From Segniliparus rugosus ATCC BAA-974 (lineage in GTDB: Bacteria; Actinomycetota; Actinomycetes; Mycobacteriales; Mycobacteriaceae), in assembly GCF_000185725.2 (NCBI RefSeq), contig NZ_KI391954.1, forward strand, positions 1,150,185 to 1,214,184: a stretch of DNA of 64,000 bases. The letters are read 5' to 3'. Below the pieces are notes generated by a model. It ran no database searches. It was not told the origin of the DNA and saw nothing but the letters and a program-made list of their open reading frames with translations. Positions 17,670 to 25,061 of this stretch are shown here, piece by piece. Both the position numbers and the translations under genes were made by a program. How positions within the stretch are numbered: the first letter of the stretch is position 1; each line of letters begins with the position of its first letter.

Positions 17670-18497
17670 ATGACAACGACCGACTCCGATCTCGTCCTCG
17701 ATTTCGCGGGAGTGCATCTGCGACGCAACGGGAGCACTCTCGTCGGGCCGATCGACTGGAAAGTGGAGCTGGACGAGCGATGGGTGGTCATCGGGCCGAA
17801 CGGAGCGGGGAAGACGTCGCTCTTGCGCCTCGCCGCGGCCCAGGAGCACCCGACGGACGGGACGGCCAAGGTGCTCGGCGAACAGCTCGGGCGGACCGAC
17901 GTCGCAGAGCTTCGGCCGAGGGTGGGGCTCGCCTCCTCGGCGCTCACCCCCCGGATCCCCTCGGAAGAGCTGGCGCTGAACCTGGTCATGTCCGCCGGGC
18001 ACGCGGTCCTGGGCCGGTGGAAAGAGCGCTACGAGCGGATGGACGAGGAGCGCGCGCGCACCGTTTTGGAGATGCTCGGCGCGGCCAAACTGTCGGGGCG
18101 TCGGTTCGGGACTCTGTCGGAAGGGGAGCGCAAACGGGTGCTTATCTCGAGGGCGCTCATGGCGGACCCAGAGCTTTTGCTGCTCGACGAGCCTTCGGCG
18201 GGCCTGGACCTCGGCGGCAGGGAGGACCTGGTGGCGCGGCTCTCCTCGTTGGCGGACGACCCGGACGCGCCCGCGATCGTCATGGTCACCCACCACGTGG
18301 AGGAGATCCCGCCCGGCTTCAGCCACGCGTTGCTGCTGCGCGAGGGGCGGGCCGTGGCGCAGGGGCTTTTGGCGGACGTGCTCACCAGCGAGAACCTGTC
18401 CCGGACGTTCAACCAGCCGATTTTTCTCGCGAAAGCGGGCGGTCGGTACTTCGCCAGACGGGCCGCCAGTTCCGCCCGACACGAGGCCGGGGACTGA
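17670..18497 (+). CDS. ABC transporter ATP-binding protein
   Basis: 275 residues, one nucleotide-binding domain: Walker A GPNGAGKTS, signature LSEGERKRV (variant of LSGGQ), Walker B LLLLDEPSAGLDLGG and switch His in MVTHHVEEIPPG. It resembles the stand-alone ModF/Rv3041c-type ATPase; no permease is adjacent. From memory, the following hydratase and methyltransferase keep the M. tuberculosis order Rv3041c to Rv3038c, minus the MutT gene. The block is separated from serB2 by the ESX genes. The ATG at 17670 is chosen by family length. Confidence 0.88.
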   Translation: MTTTDSDLVLDFAGVHLRRNGSTLVGPIDWKVELDERWVVIGPNGAGKTSLLRLAAAQEHPTDGTAKVLGEQLGRTDVAELRPRVGLASSALTPRIPSEELALNLVMSAGHAVLGRWKERYERMDEERARTVLEMLGAAKLSGRRFGTLSEGERKRVLISRALMADPELLLLDEPSAGLDLGGREDLVARLSSLADDPDAPAIVMVTHHVEEIPPGFSHALLLREGRAVAQGLLADVLTSENLSRTFNQPIFLAKAGGRYFARRAASSARHEAGD

Positions 18498-18521
18498 CCA
18501 CCGGCTGGTAGGGTGCGTCAC

Positions 18522-19310
18522 ATGGCTGAATTCGTGACTGTCCAGAGGCAATCGGAACACCCAGGGGTGGCGGTCATCCGCCTCGACCGGCCGCCGATGA
18601 ACGCCCTCAACGCGGCCCTCTTGCGCGAGATCTCCTCGGCGGTCGACGAGGTCAGCGCCGACGACGAGGTGCGCGCGGTGGTCGTCTACGGCGGCGAGAA
18701 AGTGTTCGCCGCGGGAGCGGACATCAAGGAGATGGCCGGGCTCAGCGAAGCGGAGATGACGGCTCGGGCTGGCGAGCTGCAATCCGGCCTCGGCTCCCTC
18801 GCCAGGATCCCCAAGCCCACGGTCGCCGCGATCACCGGATACGCCCTCGGCGGCGGTTTGGAGCTGGCTCTGGGCGCGGACCGCAGGATCGTCGGGGACA
18901 ACGTGAAGGTCGGCTTGCCGGAAATCCTGCTCGGCGTGATCCCCGGCGGCGGCGGGACCCAGCGGCTGCCCCGTTTGATCGGGGCCGCGAAAGCGAAGGA
19001 TCTGATTTTCTCCGGGCGGTTCGTCGGCGCGGAGGAGGCGCTGCGCCTTGGGATCGTGGACGAGGTGGTGGCCCCGGACGAGGTGCTGCGCGCCGCCGTG
19101 GAGTGGGCTTCGAGATTCCAAGGTGCGGCGGCGGTCGCCCTGCGTGCCGCCAAGCGCGCGATCGACGAGGGCCTGGACGCCGACCTCGGCTCCGGGCTCG
19201 GGTTGGAGGAAAAGCTTTTCGCCGGCCTTTTCGGCACGGAAGACCGGACCATCGGGATGGACTCGTTCATCGAGAACGGTCCGGGCAAGGCGAAATTCGT
19301 CGGACGTTAG
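18522..19310 (+). CDS. enoyl-CoA hydratase/isomerase family protein (EchA17-like)
   Basis: 262 residues with the crotonase fold: FAAGADIKEMAGL (first oxyanion segment), AITGYALGGGLELALGADRR (second oxyanion segment) and the catalytic-glutamate region GLPEILLGVIPGGGGTQRLPR, where both Glu positions are present. It should hydrate a trans-2-enoyl-CoA, presumably in fatty-acid beta-oxidation. It follows the ABC ATPase after 24 bases and precedes the methyltransferase, matching echA17 (Rv3039c) by position. Confidence 0.92.
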   Translation: MAEFVTVQRQSEHPGVAVIRLDRPPMNALNAALLREISSAVDEVSADDEVRAVVVYGGEKVFAAGADIKEMAGLSEAEMTARAGELQSGLGSLARIPKPTVAAITGYALGGGLELALGADRRIVGDNVKVGLPEILLGVIPGGGGTQRLPRLIGAAKAKDLIFSGRFVGAEEALRLGIVDEVVAPDEVLRAAVEWASRFQGAAAVALRAAKRAIDEGLDADLGSGLGLEEKLFAGLFGTEDRTIGMDSFIENGPGKAKFVGR

Positions 19311-19344
19311 TCCTCCGGGGGAGCAACCGATAAGCTGTTTCGCT

Positions 19345-20334
19345 ATGACTGCGCATGACGAAGCACCGCCCGTCGGCGGCGAAGACACAGCACTGCCCCG
19401 TCCGCACGCCACAGCCGAAGAGGTCGAGGCCGCGTTGAAGGACACCAAGCTCGCCCAGGTGCTCTACCACGACTGGGAAGCGGAGACGTACGACGAGAAG
19501 TGGGCGATCTCCTACGACGAGCGCTGCGTCGATTACGCCAAGAACCGGTTCGAGCTGGTCGCCCCCGGCCAGCGGCTGCCGTACGGGCGGGCGCTCGAAC
19601 TCGGCTGCGGCACGGGATTCTTCCTGCTCAACCTCATGCAAGGCGGGATCGCCGAGAAGGGGAGCGTCACCGACCTCTCTCCCGGCATGGTCAAAGTCGC
19701 GTTGCGCAACGCTGAGCAGCTCGGCTTGGACGTGGACGGCCGTGTGGCCGACGCCGAGGGCATCCCGTACCCGGACGACACTTTCGACCTTGTGGTCGGG
19801 CACGCCGTGCTGCACCACATCCCCGACGTCCAGCAGGCGCTCACCGAGGTGCTGCGCGTCTTGAAGCCGGGCGGGCGCTTCGTCTTCGCGGGCGAGCCCA
19901 CCACGGTCGGCAACTGGTACGCGCGCAAGCTCGGCCAGATCACCTGGCACACCACCATCGCGGTGACCAAGCTCCCGTTCTTCAAAGACTGGCGGCGGCC
20001 CAAACAAGAGCTCGACGAGTCCTCGCGGGCCGCTGCGCTCGAGGCGGTCGTCGACCTGCACACCTTCGACCCCGCGCAGCTGCGGGAGATCGGCCGTCAG
20101 GCTGGCGCGCAGGACGTGCGGGTGGTCACCGAAGAGCTCTTCGCAGCTTTCGTCGGCTGGCCGGTGCGGACCTTCGAGGCCGCTGTGCCGCAGGGGAAGC
20201 TCGGCTGGGGCTGGGCGAAGTTCGCCTTTAATTCGTGGAAGGCCATGTCGTGGTTGGACACGTGGGTGGCGCACAAGGTGGTGCCGGATAGGTTCTTCTA
20301 CAACGCGTTGATCACTGGTGTGAAGCGGGGCTGA
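19345..20334 (+). CDS. class I SAM-dependent methyltransferase (Rv3038c-like)
   Basis: 329 residues. SAM motif I is ALELGCGTGFFLLNL (about 88-102); the post-motif acid is in SVTDLSPGMV; FDLVVGHAVLHHIPDVQQAL and LRVLKPGGRFVFAGEP complete the methyltransferase-11 pattern. The substrate is unknown; a small molecule or lipid is likely. It is the last gene of the ABC-echA-methyltransferase run. The C-terminal part (GWGWAKFAFNSWKAMSWLD) is outside the core fold. Confidence 0.88.
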   Translation: MTAHDEAPPVGGEDTALPRPHATAEEVEAALKDTKLAQVLYHDWEAETYDEKWAISYDERCVDYAKNRFELVAPGQRLPYGRALELGCGTGFFLLNLMQGGIAEKGSVTDLSPGMVKVALRNAEQLGLDVDGRVADAEGIPYPDDTFDLVVGHAVLHHIPDVQQALTEVLRVLKPGGRFVFAGEPTTVGNWYARKLGQITWHTTIAVTKLPFFKDWRRPKQELDESSRAAALEAVVDLHTFDPAQLREIGRQAGAQDVRVVTEELFAAFVGWPVRTFEAAVPQGKLGWGWAKFAFNSWKAMSWLDTWVAHKVVPDRFFYNALITGVKRG

Positions 20335-20614
20335 GCTGATTGCCGTTCTAGTCGGGTGGTGGGGCCCCTCCCACGAGCTCTGCGAGTGGGGGAGGGTGGT
20401 GGCGACAAAGCCTCTTGATGTTCCTGTCAAGTCGTAAAGCTACCCTCTTTTTGCGGGGGATGCCTGTCGTACGTTCGAGAACCAAAACGGGGCTGTGAAG
20501 TGGCATATCGACCTCGAAGACATCCAAAGATTCCAGGAGCGGCTACAGTTCGGAGAAGCCGCACAAGAAGCGGTGCGCCGGATAGTCGGACAAAGCGAGG
20601 GGTGAGCAGCGCCG
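20335..20614. other. non-coding gap with an imperfect GC hairpin
   Basis: No convincing gene was found in these 280 bases. An imperfect hairpin lies at 20365-20396 (cccctcccac against gtgggggaggg with a small bulge), just after the methyltransferase, without a T-run. It may end transcription between the convergent methyltransferase and regulator genes. Confidence 0.4.
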
Positions 20615-21064
20615 CTAGGCCGGTGCGCCTGGTGGCCGGTCTCTCGCCCGCTGCCATGCGGCGCGTAGCTGGGCGTGTGTGGCGTTCAGGTGCGGCGCGA
20701 TCCGGTCGGCTTTGTCGTCTGTAAGTTGGCTCTCGCCGCGTTCGAGAGCGGCGAGAGCGGGAGTGGTGAGGCCAGCGGCTCGGGCTAGTTTGGTCTGGCT
20801 GAGACCTGCGAGGTGTCGCCAGTCGGCCAATGTGCGCCGACTTGGGGGGACTTTGACGATGCGGCGCAGAGGCACGCCGAGTGCCGCCGCTGCTTTCGCC
20901 AGCGTCTCAATGTTGGGGGATGCCGCTCCGCTCTCCCATTTCTGAATCGTGGAGGTCGATAGGCCGGTCACGCGGGCCAAGTCTGCGCGGGTCATGCGCC
21001 GTCGTTCGCGAGCGTGGGCCAGCGCGCTTAGATCGAGACCGCGAATCGCCCGCTCTACCATCAC
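20615..21064 (-). CDS. transcriptional regulator with two XRE-type helix-turn-helix domains
   Basis: 149 residues. First HTH about 24-70 (TRADLARVTGLSTSTIQKWE); second about 80-130 (LSQTKLARAAGLTTPALAALE followed by RGESQL, given in part). Both keep the Cro/C1 spacing, so the protein could bind DNA as a pseudo-dimer. The start is at 21064 or the adjacent ATG at 21061. It is divergent from the DUF1023 operon across 257 AT-richer bases, so local or autoregulation is a reasonable inference. Such regulators are common at accessory islands. Confidence 0.85.
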   Translation of the reverse strand: MMVERAIRGLDLSALAHARERRRMTRADLARVTGLSTSTIQKWESGAASPNIETLAKAAAALGVPLRRIVKVPPSRRTLADWRHLAGLSQTKLARAAGLTTPALAALERGESQLTDDKADRIAPHLNATHAQLRAAWQRARDRPPGAPA

Positions 21065-21321
21065 TGGTAGACCTGCGCCGAGAACATCTCGTCACGGTCC
21101 CAACTCTACCCGAACTAGTTCAAAAGGATCTGTTTCCAATTACTAATTCGATTGCTCTATGGCTTCGCATTAATGTCATTTCACCTGCTGTTTTAGTGCG
21201 ATTTGCGGACTTTGGCCAAAGATGAACACAGCTGTTGCGGCGTGAACTTTAATGCCGTAGAGTCGTCGCAACACATGAGCGCGTCGACAAGGCAGGGAGA
21301 CCATGACGGAAGCGGGCCGGG

Positions 21322-21762
21322 ATGCCTAGCTACGACCCCTACCGCTCGCGTGGATACGACCCCGCGACGGCTGAGACGTTCGCGAGGGCGGACGAGGAGC
21401 GGCCCGCGCCGACGTCCTCTCCTGCGGGCGTGCCCGCGCCTTCGGAGGCGTGGCCGTCGAATCCCGCGCTTTGGTTCGAGAAGCCGCCCATGCCGCTGCC
21501 TGTGCCGCCCCGTGGGGCTGTGGAGGGGACGGGGCGGTTCTCGGATTTGGACCGGATGGCCCAGGAGGAACAGGACGAGACCGCGTTGGTCGAGCAGCAG
21601 GTGGCGGCATACCGGGACAGCCTCCCGCCGGTGAAGCCGAACCAAGTGTTGGACGTCGGCGGGGTTCGGGTGTCGGCGTACTGGGGGGAAAGGGAACTCG
21701 AATTGCGTAGCCGTGAGGCTGCGGTGAAGAAAATCCGCGATGGAGGAAGGGAGCGACGTTGA
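21322..21762 (+). CDS. hypothetical protein, first gene of the EspC/DUF1023 operon
   Basis: 146 residues, not recognised. The N-terminal half is low-complexity, rich in Pro, Ala, Ser and Tyr (MPSYDPYRSRGYDPATAET). The C-terminal half is charged and helical (RMAQEEQDETALVEQQVAAY, SREAAVKKIRDGGRERR). There is no signal peptide or membrane segment. It overlaps the next gene by four bases (TTGA), so it belongs to the same operon and may be a cytosolic partner of the putative secreted pair. Confidence 0.65.
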   Translation: MPSYDPYRSRGYDPATAETFARADEERPAPTSSPAGVPAPSEAWPSNPALWFEKPPMPLPVPPRGAVEGTGRFSDLDRMAQEEQDETALVEQQVAAYRDSLPPVKPNQVLDVGGVRVSAYWGERELELRSREAAVKKIRDGGRERR

Positions 21763-22052
21763 AGCTGGACACGGAGAAGTTGCGGAAGGCGGGGGTGGAT
21801 GTGCTCGCGTTGCGGGACGGGATGTGCGCGGACCAGACCGCGCAAGGGTTCATTGAGGCGCAGAGCGGCCTGATCGGCTTGTCGATCACAGCAGCGCTCG
21901 CAGCTTTGCACAACGACTACAAGGATTTCCAAGGGCGTTTCAGCGGGGAGCTGGACTATTTGGGCAACGCGGTCATCGCCGCAGCGTCCGACGTCGAGCT
22001 GACCGACGAGGACGGCATGAAGGCCATCGATAGCTTGGACATACCCAGGTGA
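21759..22052 (+). CDS. small EspC-like type VII secretion-associated protein
   Basis: 97 residues from a TTG. Predominantly two helices (about 4-30 and 35-75) with a short acidic tail (VELTDEDGMKAIDSLD). Size, helix-turn-helix-pin layout and position directly before a DUF1023 gene match the EspC family (DUF2580), small partners or targets of ESX systems. No clear WxG or YxxxD/E motif is visible, so assignment rests on layout and context. It overlaps the hydrolase gene as GTGA. Confidence 0.6.
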   Translation: MKLDTEKLRKAGVDVLALRDGMCADQTAQGFIEAQSGLIGLSITAALAALHNDYKDFQGRFSGELDYLGNAVIAAASDVELTDEDGMKAIDSLDIPR

Positions 22053-23737
22053 GCGGCAAGATAACCCGGAAGATCGCAGAGGCTGTGGACCCGTCGCATT
22101 TGGGCGACCTCGCGCGGGCGCTTCGGGCGCAAGCGGGGAAGTACGAGCCGGAACAGTCGCAATTCTCCCACCGCCTCCGGTTCCCAGGCGGTGGCGAGGA
22201 GTTCACCGGGCAAGCCTCGGATACGCTCCAGCTCACGGGCCAGGGTATGGGGAAGACCTACGGGTTGTTGGCGACGAAGATGCGCGATGTGGCGGGCCAG
22301 TGCGAGCAGGCCGAGGGGCATATCGGGCACGCCGCGAGCGTCTTGCGGAGCAAGATTGTGGAGATCGAGGCCGAGCCGGTCGGTTTGGACGTGGACGGGA
22401 AGCATTGGAATTGCGGCGACCCGTTCACGGTCTCCGACGACCTCTCGGTGCAGGTGAAACCAGGGTCGGTCCCTGCCGGTGCGCCGCCGCAGGTCGGCTC
22501 CGCGCTCGCCGCGCTGGCTTCTCAGCGAGGGCAAGACCTCGCGCCGCTGGCGCAGCAGCTGTCCGATGTGAGCGACACATGGGGCGCGAAGATCAAAGCC
22601 GCGTTCGATGTCACGGGGCTCGGGCGCAACGCGAAAGGCCAGGCGTACGCGCCCTACGACCCCAACAACACCGTCCACCAGCGAGCCGCGGCCATCGCGA
22701 ACGGCACTATGGGCGTGCCCAGCGACCCTAAACAGCTGCATGACCTCTGGCAGCAGCTCACCCGTGAGGAGAAGGAGGCTATCTACGACCGCTACCACGA
22801 CATCGGCAACCACGGCGGCATCCCGTTCGACCCTCCCGACCATCTGGGCCGCGACCACTACAACCAGCAGCACCTGAAAGACATGATGAAAACAGCCACG
22901 GGCGACGACTTGAAGAAACTTCAAACCCTCGCGAATGTGGCACGACCGGGCCAAAACCCGCCCCGATATCTCGGCTTCCTCGATGACAAGGGCCACGCCG
23001 CCGTGTCGATCAACAATCCCGACACCGCGAAGAAGAACGCGACCCTCGTCCCAGGGACGTACTCGGACGAGAGCAAGATGGGCGACTACGACCGTAGAAG
23101 TTTCAACCTTTACAGGTCGGCTATTGACCACGCTGAGGGCAAGCTCGGAGCAGGCGATGTCTCGGTGACGACGTGGATGGGCTACGACGCACCCCAGAGC
23201 GTCCCCAACCCGTTTAACGACAAGTGGGCGGGGGATCCGAAGTTCGCCCTTGAGGGGGCGAATGCTCTAGACCAGTGGCAGGACGGCATCAGGGCTTCTC
23301 ATAGCGACAACAGCACCGGAGGCCCCTCCTTCAACACCGTGATCGGCCACTCCTACGGCACCACCGAGGTGGGAGCAGCCGCCACCCACGGCAACCACCT
23401 CGACGCGGATGCGGTGATCGCCGTGGCCAGCCCAGGCATGTTTGCGGACAACGCCCACGGTCTCTCCTTGGCAGGAGACGCGCAGGTGTACGTGGCGAAG
23501 AACAGCAACGACCCGATCAACATCGCCAACGCGGGGTCTTTCATCGGGGCGAGCGACCTCGGCAATGACCCGGCTGATTGGAAAGACGCGCACCAGGTCG
23601 GATCGACACCAGGGGGCACCTTCTATACCTCGGACGCTCATCAGGCGTATTTCGAGCCAGGCAATGAGGCGTTGAACAACATGGGCAGGATCATCGACGG
23701 AACGGACTCGGCTACCAATGTCACACCAAAGCAGTAA
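22049..23737 (+). CDS. alpha/beta hydrolase of the DUF1023 family, putative ESX-exported effector
   Basis: 562 residues from the GTG at 22049. Residues about 1-130 are helical and resemble the N-terminal substrate-like domain of ESX-exported proteins (LQLTGQGMGKTYGLLATKM). The C-terminal half is a DUF1023 alpha/beta hydrolase with nucleophile elbow TVIGHSYGTTEVGAAA, Ser435. The catalytic acid and His probably lie in DPINIANAGSF and AHQAYFEPGNEALN. There is no Sec signal. Its reaction is unknown; the family may act on lipids or cell-wall esters. It overlaps the lipoprotein gene by 20 bases. GC and Asn/His use around 22.6-23.0 kb differ slightly from flanking genes, consistent with an accessory origin. 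Confidence 0.82.
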   Translation: MSGKITRKIAEAVDPSHLGDLARALRAQAGKYEPEQSQFSHRLRFPGGGEEFTGQASDTLQLTGQGMGKTYGLLATKMRDVAGQCEQAEGHIGHAASVLRSKIVEIEAEPVGLDVDGKHWNCGDPFTVSDDLSVQVKPGSVPAGAPPQVGSALAALASQRGQDLAPLAQQLSDVSDTWGAKIKAAFDVTGLGRNAKGQAYAPYDPNNTVHQRAAAIANGTMGVPSDPKQLHDLWQQLTREEKEAIYDRYHDIGNHGGIPFDPPDHLGRDHYNQQHLKDMMKTATGDDLKKLQTLANVARPGQNPPRYLGFLDDKGHAAVSINNPDTAKKNATLVPGTYSDESKMGDYDRRSFNLYRSAIDHAEGKLGAGDVSVTTWMGYDAPQSVPNPFNDKWAGDPKFALEGANALDQWQDGIRASHSDNSTGGPSFNTVIGHSYGTTEVGAAATHGNHLDADAVIAVASPGMFADNAHGLSLAGDAQVYVAKNSNDPINIANAGSFIGASDLGNDPADWKDAHQVGSTPGGTFYTSDAHQAYFEPGNEALNNMGRIIDGTDSATNVTPKQ

Positions 23738-24386
23738 GCGCCGACTCGCAGCGATCCTCGTCGCGGGGGCGATCCTCGCAGGCTGCGAGACCCACGCCGA
23801 CCCCTCGTCAAGCACCATGCCAACCAATGCCTTAGCGTCAAAAGGAGCGACCATGCCACAACCGCCCAGCACCCCGGAGGAAGCGCGCGACATCATCCAC
23901 AAATACCTACAGAAAACCCTGCGAGAGTTGCCAGACGGCTACATCCTAGACAGTTCTCGATTTGGTGGAGTCGGAGGCAATTTGAGCCCATGCGACGACA
24001 CGCCATCGCCGGAGTCGCCGCCCAGCATGTACGACAACTGGCGTGTTTTGGTCTCTCATTCCGAGACCAACTACAACTCCATTATTGGAAAGGTGGGGGA
24101 CATCTGGCGGGGTTGGGGATGGCCTGTCGAAGAGCGGAACGGCTTCGACAAGCCGAATAGGTTTAGCATCTCGCCTGACGGATACACGCTCAGCATAAAA
24201 GCTGCTCCATCCGGCAACCCGCAATCCCCTCCCTCGGTTATAGTCACCTCTCCATGTTTTCAGGTGAATACCCAGTCCTATCAGGCCATCCCTGAACCGG
24301 TTGTTATCACACGCGATGGGTTCAGCGATGATAAGCCGAGCGAATCCGTTGCGCCGGATAAGCCGAGCAAGCTCTTCAACTGGTAG
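23718..24386 (+). CDS. lipoprotein of unknown function, putative partner or immunity protein
   Basis: 222 residues with a lipoprotein signal: basic SKRR, hydrophobic AAILVAGAIL, lipobox LAGC (Cys23). The mature part has one conserved-looking segment (YDNWRVLVSHSETNYNSIIG, then GWPVEERNGFDKPNRFSISPD). It begins inside the 3' end of the hydrolase gene (20-base overlap), so it is produced with it. An envelope lipoprotein encoded directly after a putative exported enzyme could protect the cell or modulate the enzyme; this is inference. Base composition is lower in GC than its neighbours. Confidence 0.75.
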   Translation: MSHQSSKRRLAAILVAGAILAGCETHADPSSSTMPTNALASKGATMPQPPSTPEEARDIIHKYLQKTLRELPDGYILDSSRFGGVGGNLSPCDDTPSPESPPSMYDNWRVLVSHSETNYNSIIGKVGDIWRGWGWPVEERNGFDKPNRFSISPDGYTLSIKAAPSGNPQSPPSVIVTSPCFQVNTQSYQAIPEPVVITRDGFSDDKPSESVAPDKPSKLFNW

Positions 24387-24753
24387 TCGTGTTGACGTTC
24401 TGGACCGGGTGAAGCAGTTGGCGACGGTGCCGAATCGCGAGTTCGCCACGACAGCTCAAGTTGCAGCGTTCTACGAGGTGGGGCAGCAGTATGTGAGAAA
24501 TGTGGTCGCTCGATATGGGGATGAGTTTGAAGCCACTGGATACCGGGTAAAAAGTGGTCGTGAGCTGGACTCCCGGGCACCGACGAGGCGCAGGCCGAGA
24601 AAGCCGAAAAGCTCTCTCAAACCAGGCGAAAAGCCGCGAAAGCAGCCCGATTCGGCGTGGTGCACGACTGATGCCGCCACGCCGGAACAGACGCGCGGCG
24701 AGGAGGGCGGCCGAAATAGCCGACTCCCTGTCAGCGCGGTTCTACCATCCTGA
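24316..24753 (+). CDS. hypothetical HTH-like protein, perhaps a remnant
   Basis: The stretch VDVLDRVKQLATVPNREFAT and the following QVAAFYEVGQQYVRNVVARY resemble the N-terminal HTH-like part of small actinobacterial phage-antirepressor-type proteins, from memory. After about 90 residues the sequence becomes basic and low-complexity (TRRRPRKPKSSLKPGEKPRK) with no recognised domain. The reading frame starts inside the lipoprotein gene; GTG 24409 would shorten it. It could be a complete small gene or the front end of a decayed one. Confidence 0.4.
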   Translation: MGSAMISRANPLRRISRASSSTGSRVDVLDRVKQLATVPNREFATTAQVAAFYEVGQQYVRNVVARYGDEFEATGYRVKSGRELDSRAPTRRRPRKPKSSLKPGEKPRKQPDSAWCTTDAATPEQTRGEEGGRNSRLPVSAVLPS

Positions 24754-24988
24754 TCCCGTCGTTGAGGACGGCCAGCAGGTCGGCCTACGCGACTACCTCC
24801 ACGACCTCGCCGCCCACCTTGATGAACGCCTCACGCCACCACGCAAAGACGACCCCCGCCTTCAACGACAACAGCACCGCCTCCGCGCGCTCGATCTCCG
24901 CAAGGGCCGGAACTTCGCCTTCGCGCTCGAGCGCAACTCCGCCGGGAGGCTCCTGATTCCTTTTCCGGCACGATCCCCGTCGTGCTGA
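24671..24988 (+). CDS. small basic hypothetical protein
   Basis: 105 residues from the ATG at 24671: Arg-rich start (MPPRRNRRAARRAAEIADSL), then HDLAAHLDERLTPPRKDDP. No family was recognised. It overlaps the preceding frame by 83 bases, so probably only one of the two is real in this interval. It lies at the 3' edge of the accessory island before the convergent ABC-F gene. Confidence 0.4.
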   Translation: MPPRRNRRAARRAAEIADSLSARFYHPDPVVEDGQQVGLRDYLHDLAAHLDERLTPPRKDDPRLQRQQHRLRALDLRKGRNFAFALERNSAGRLLIPFPARSPSC

Positions 24989-25061
24989 TCGTACGTCCGG
25001 TCCGCCTGGAAAGTGCCGCATATTTTATCGAAAAAGGGAAAGAAAAAGCGGCTTGTGACAG

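Noticed and set aside
20427-20657. Small minus-strand frame between the methyltransferase and the HTH regulator
   Set aside because: Overlaps the regulator 3' end; no recognisable domain or ribosome site.
21203-21634. Plus-strand frame overlapping the first gene of the DUF1023 operon
   Set aside because: Out of frame with the better-supported coupled gene at 21322-21762; Arg-rich shadow.
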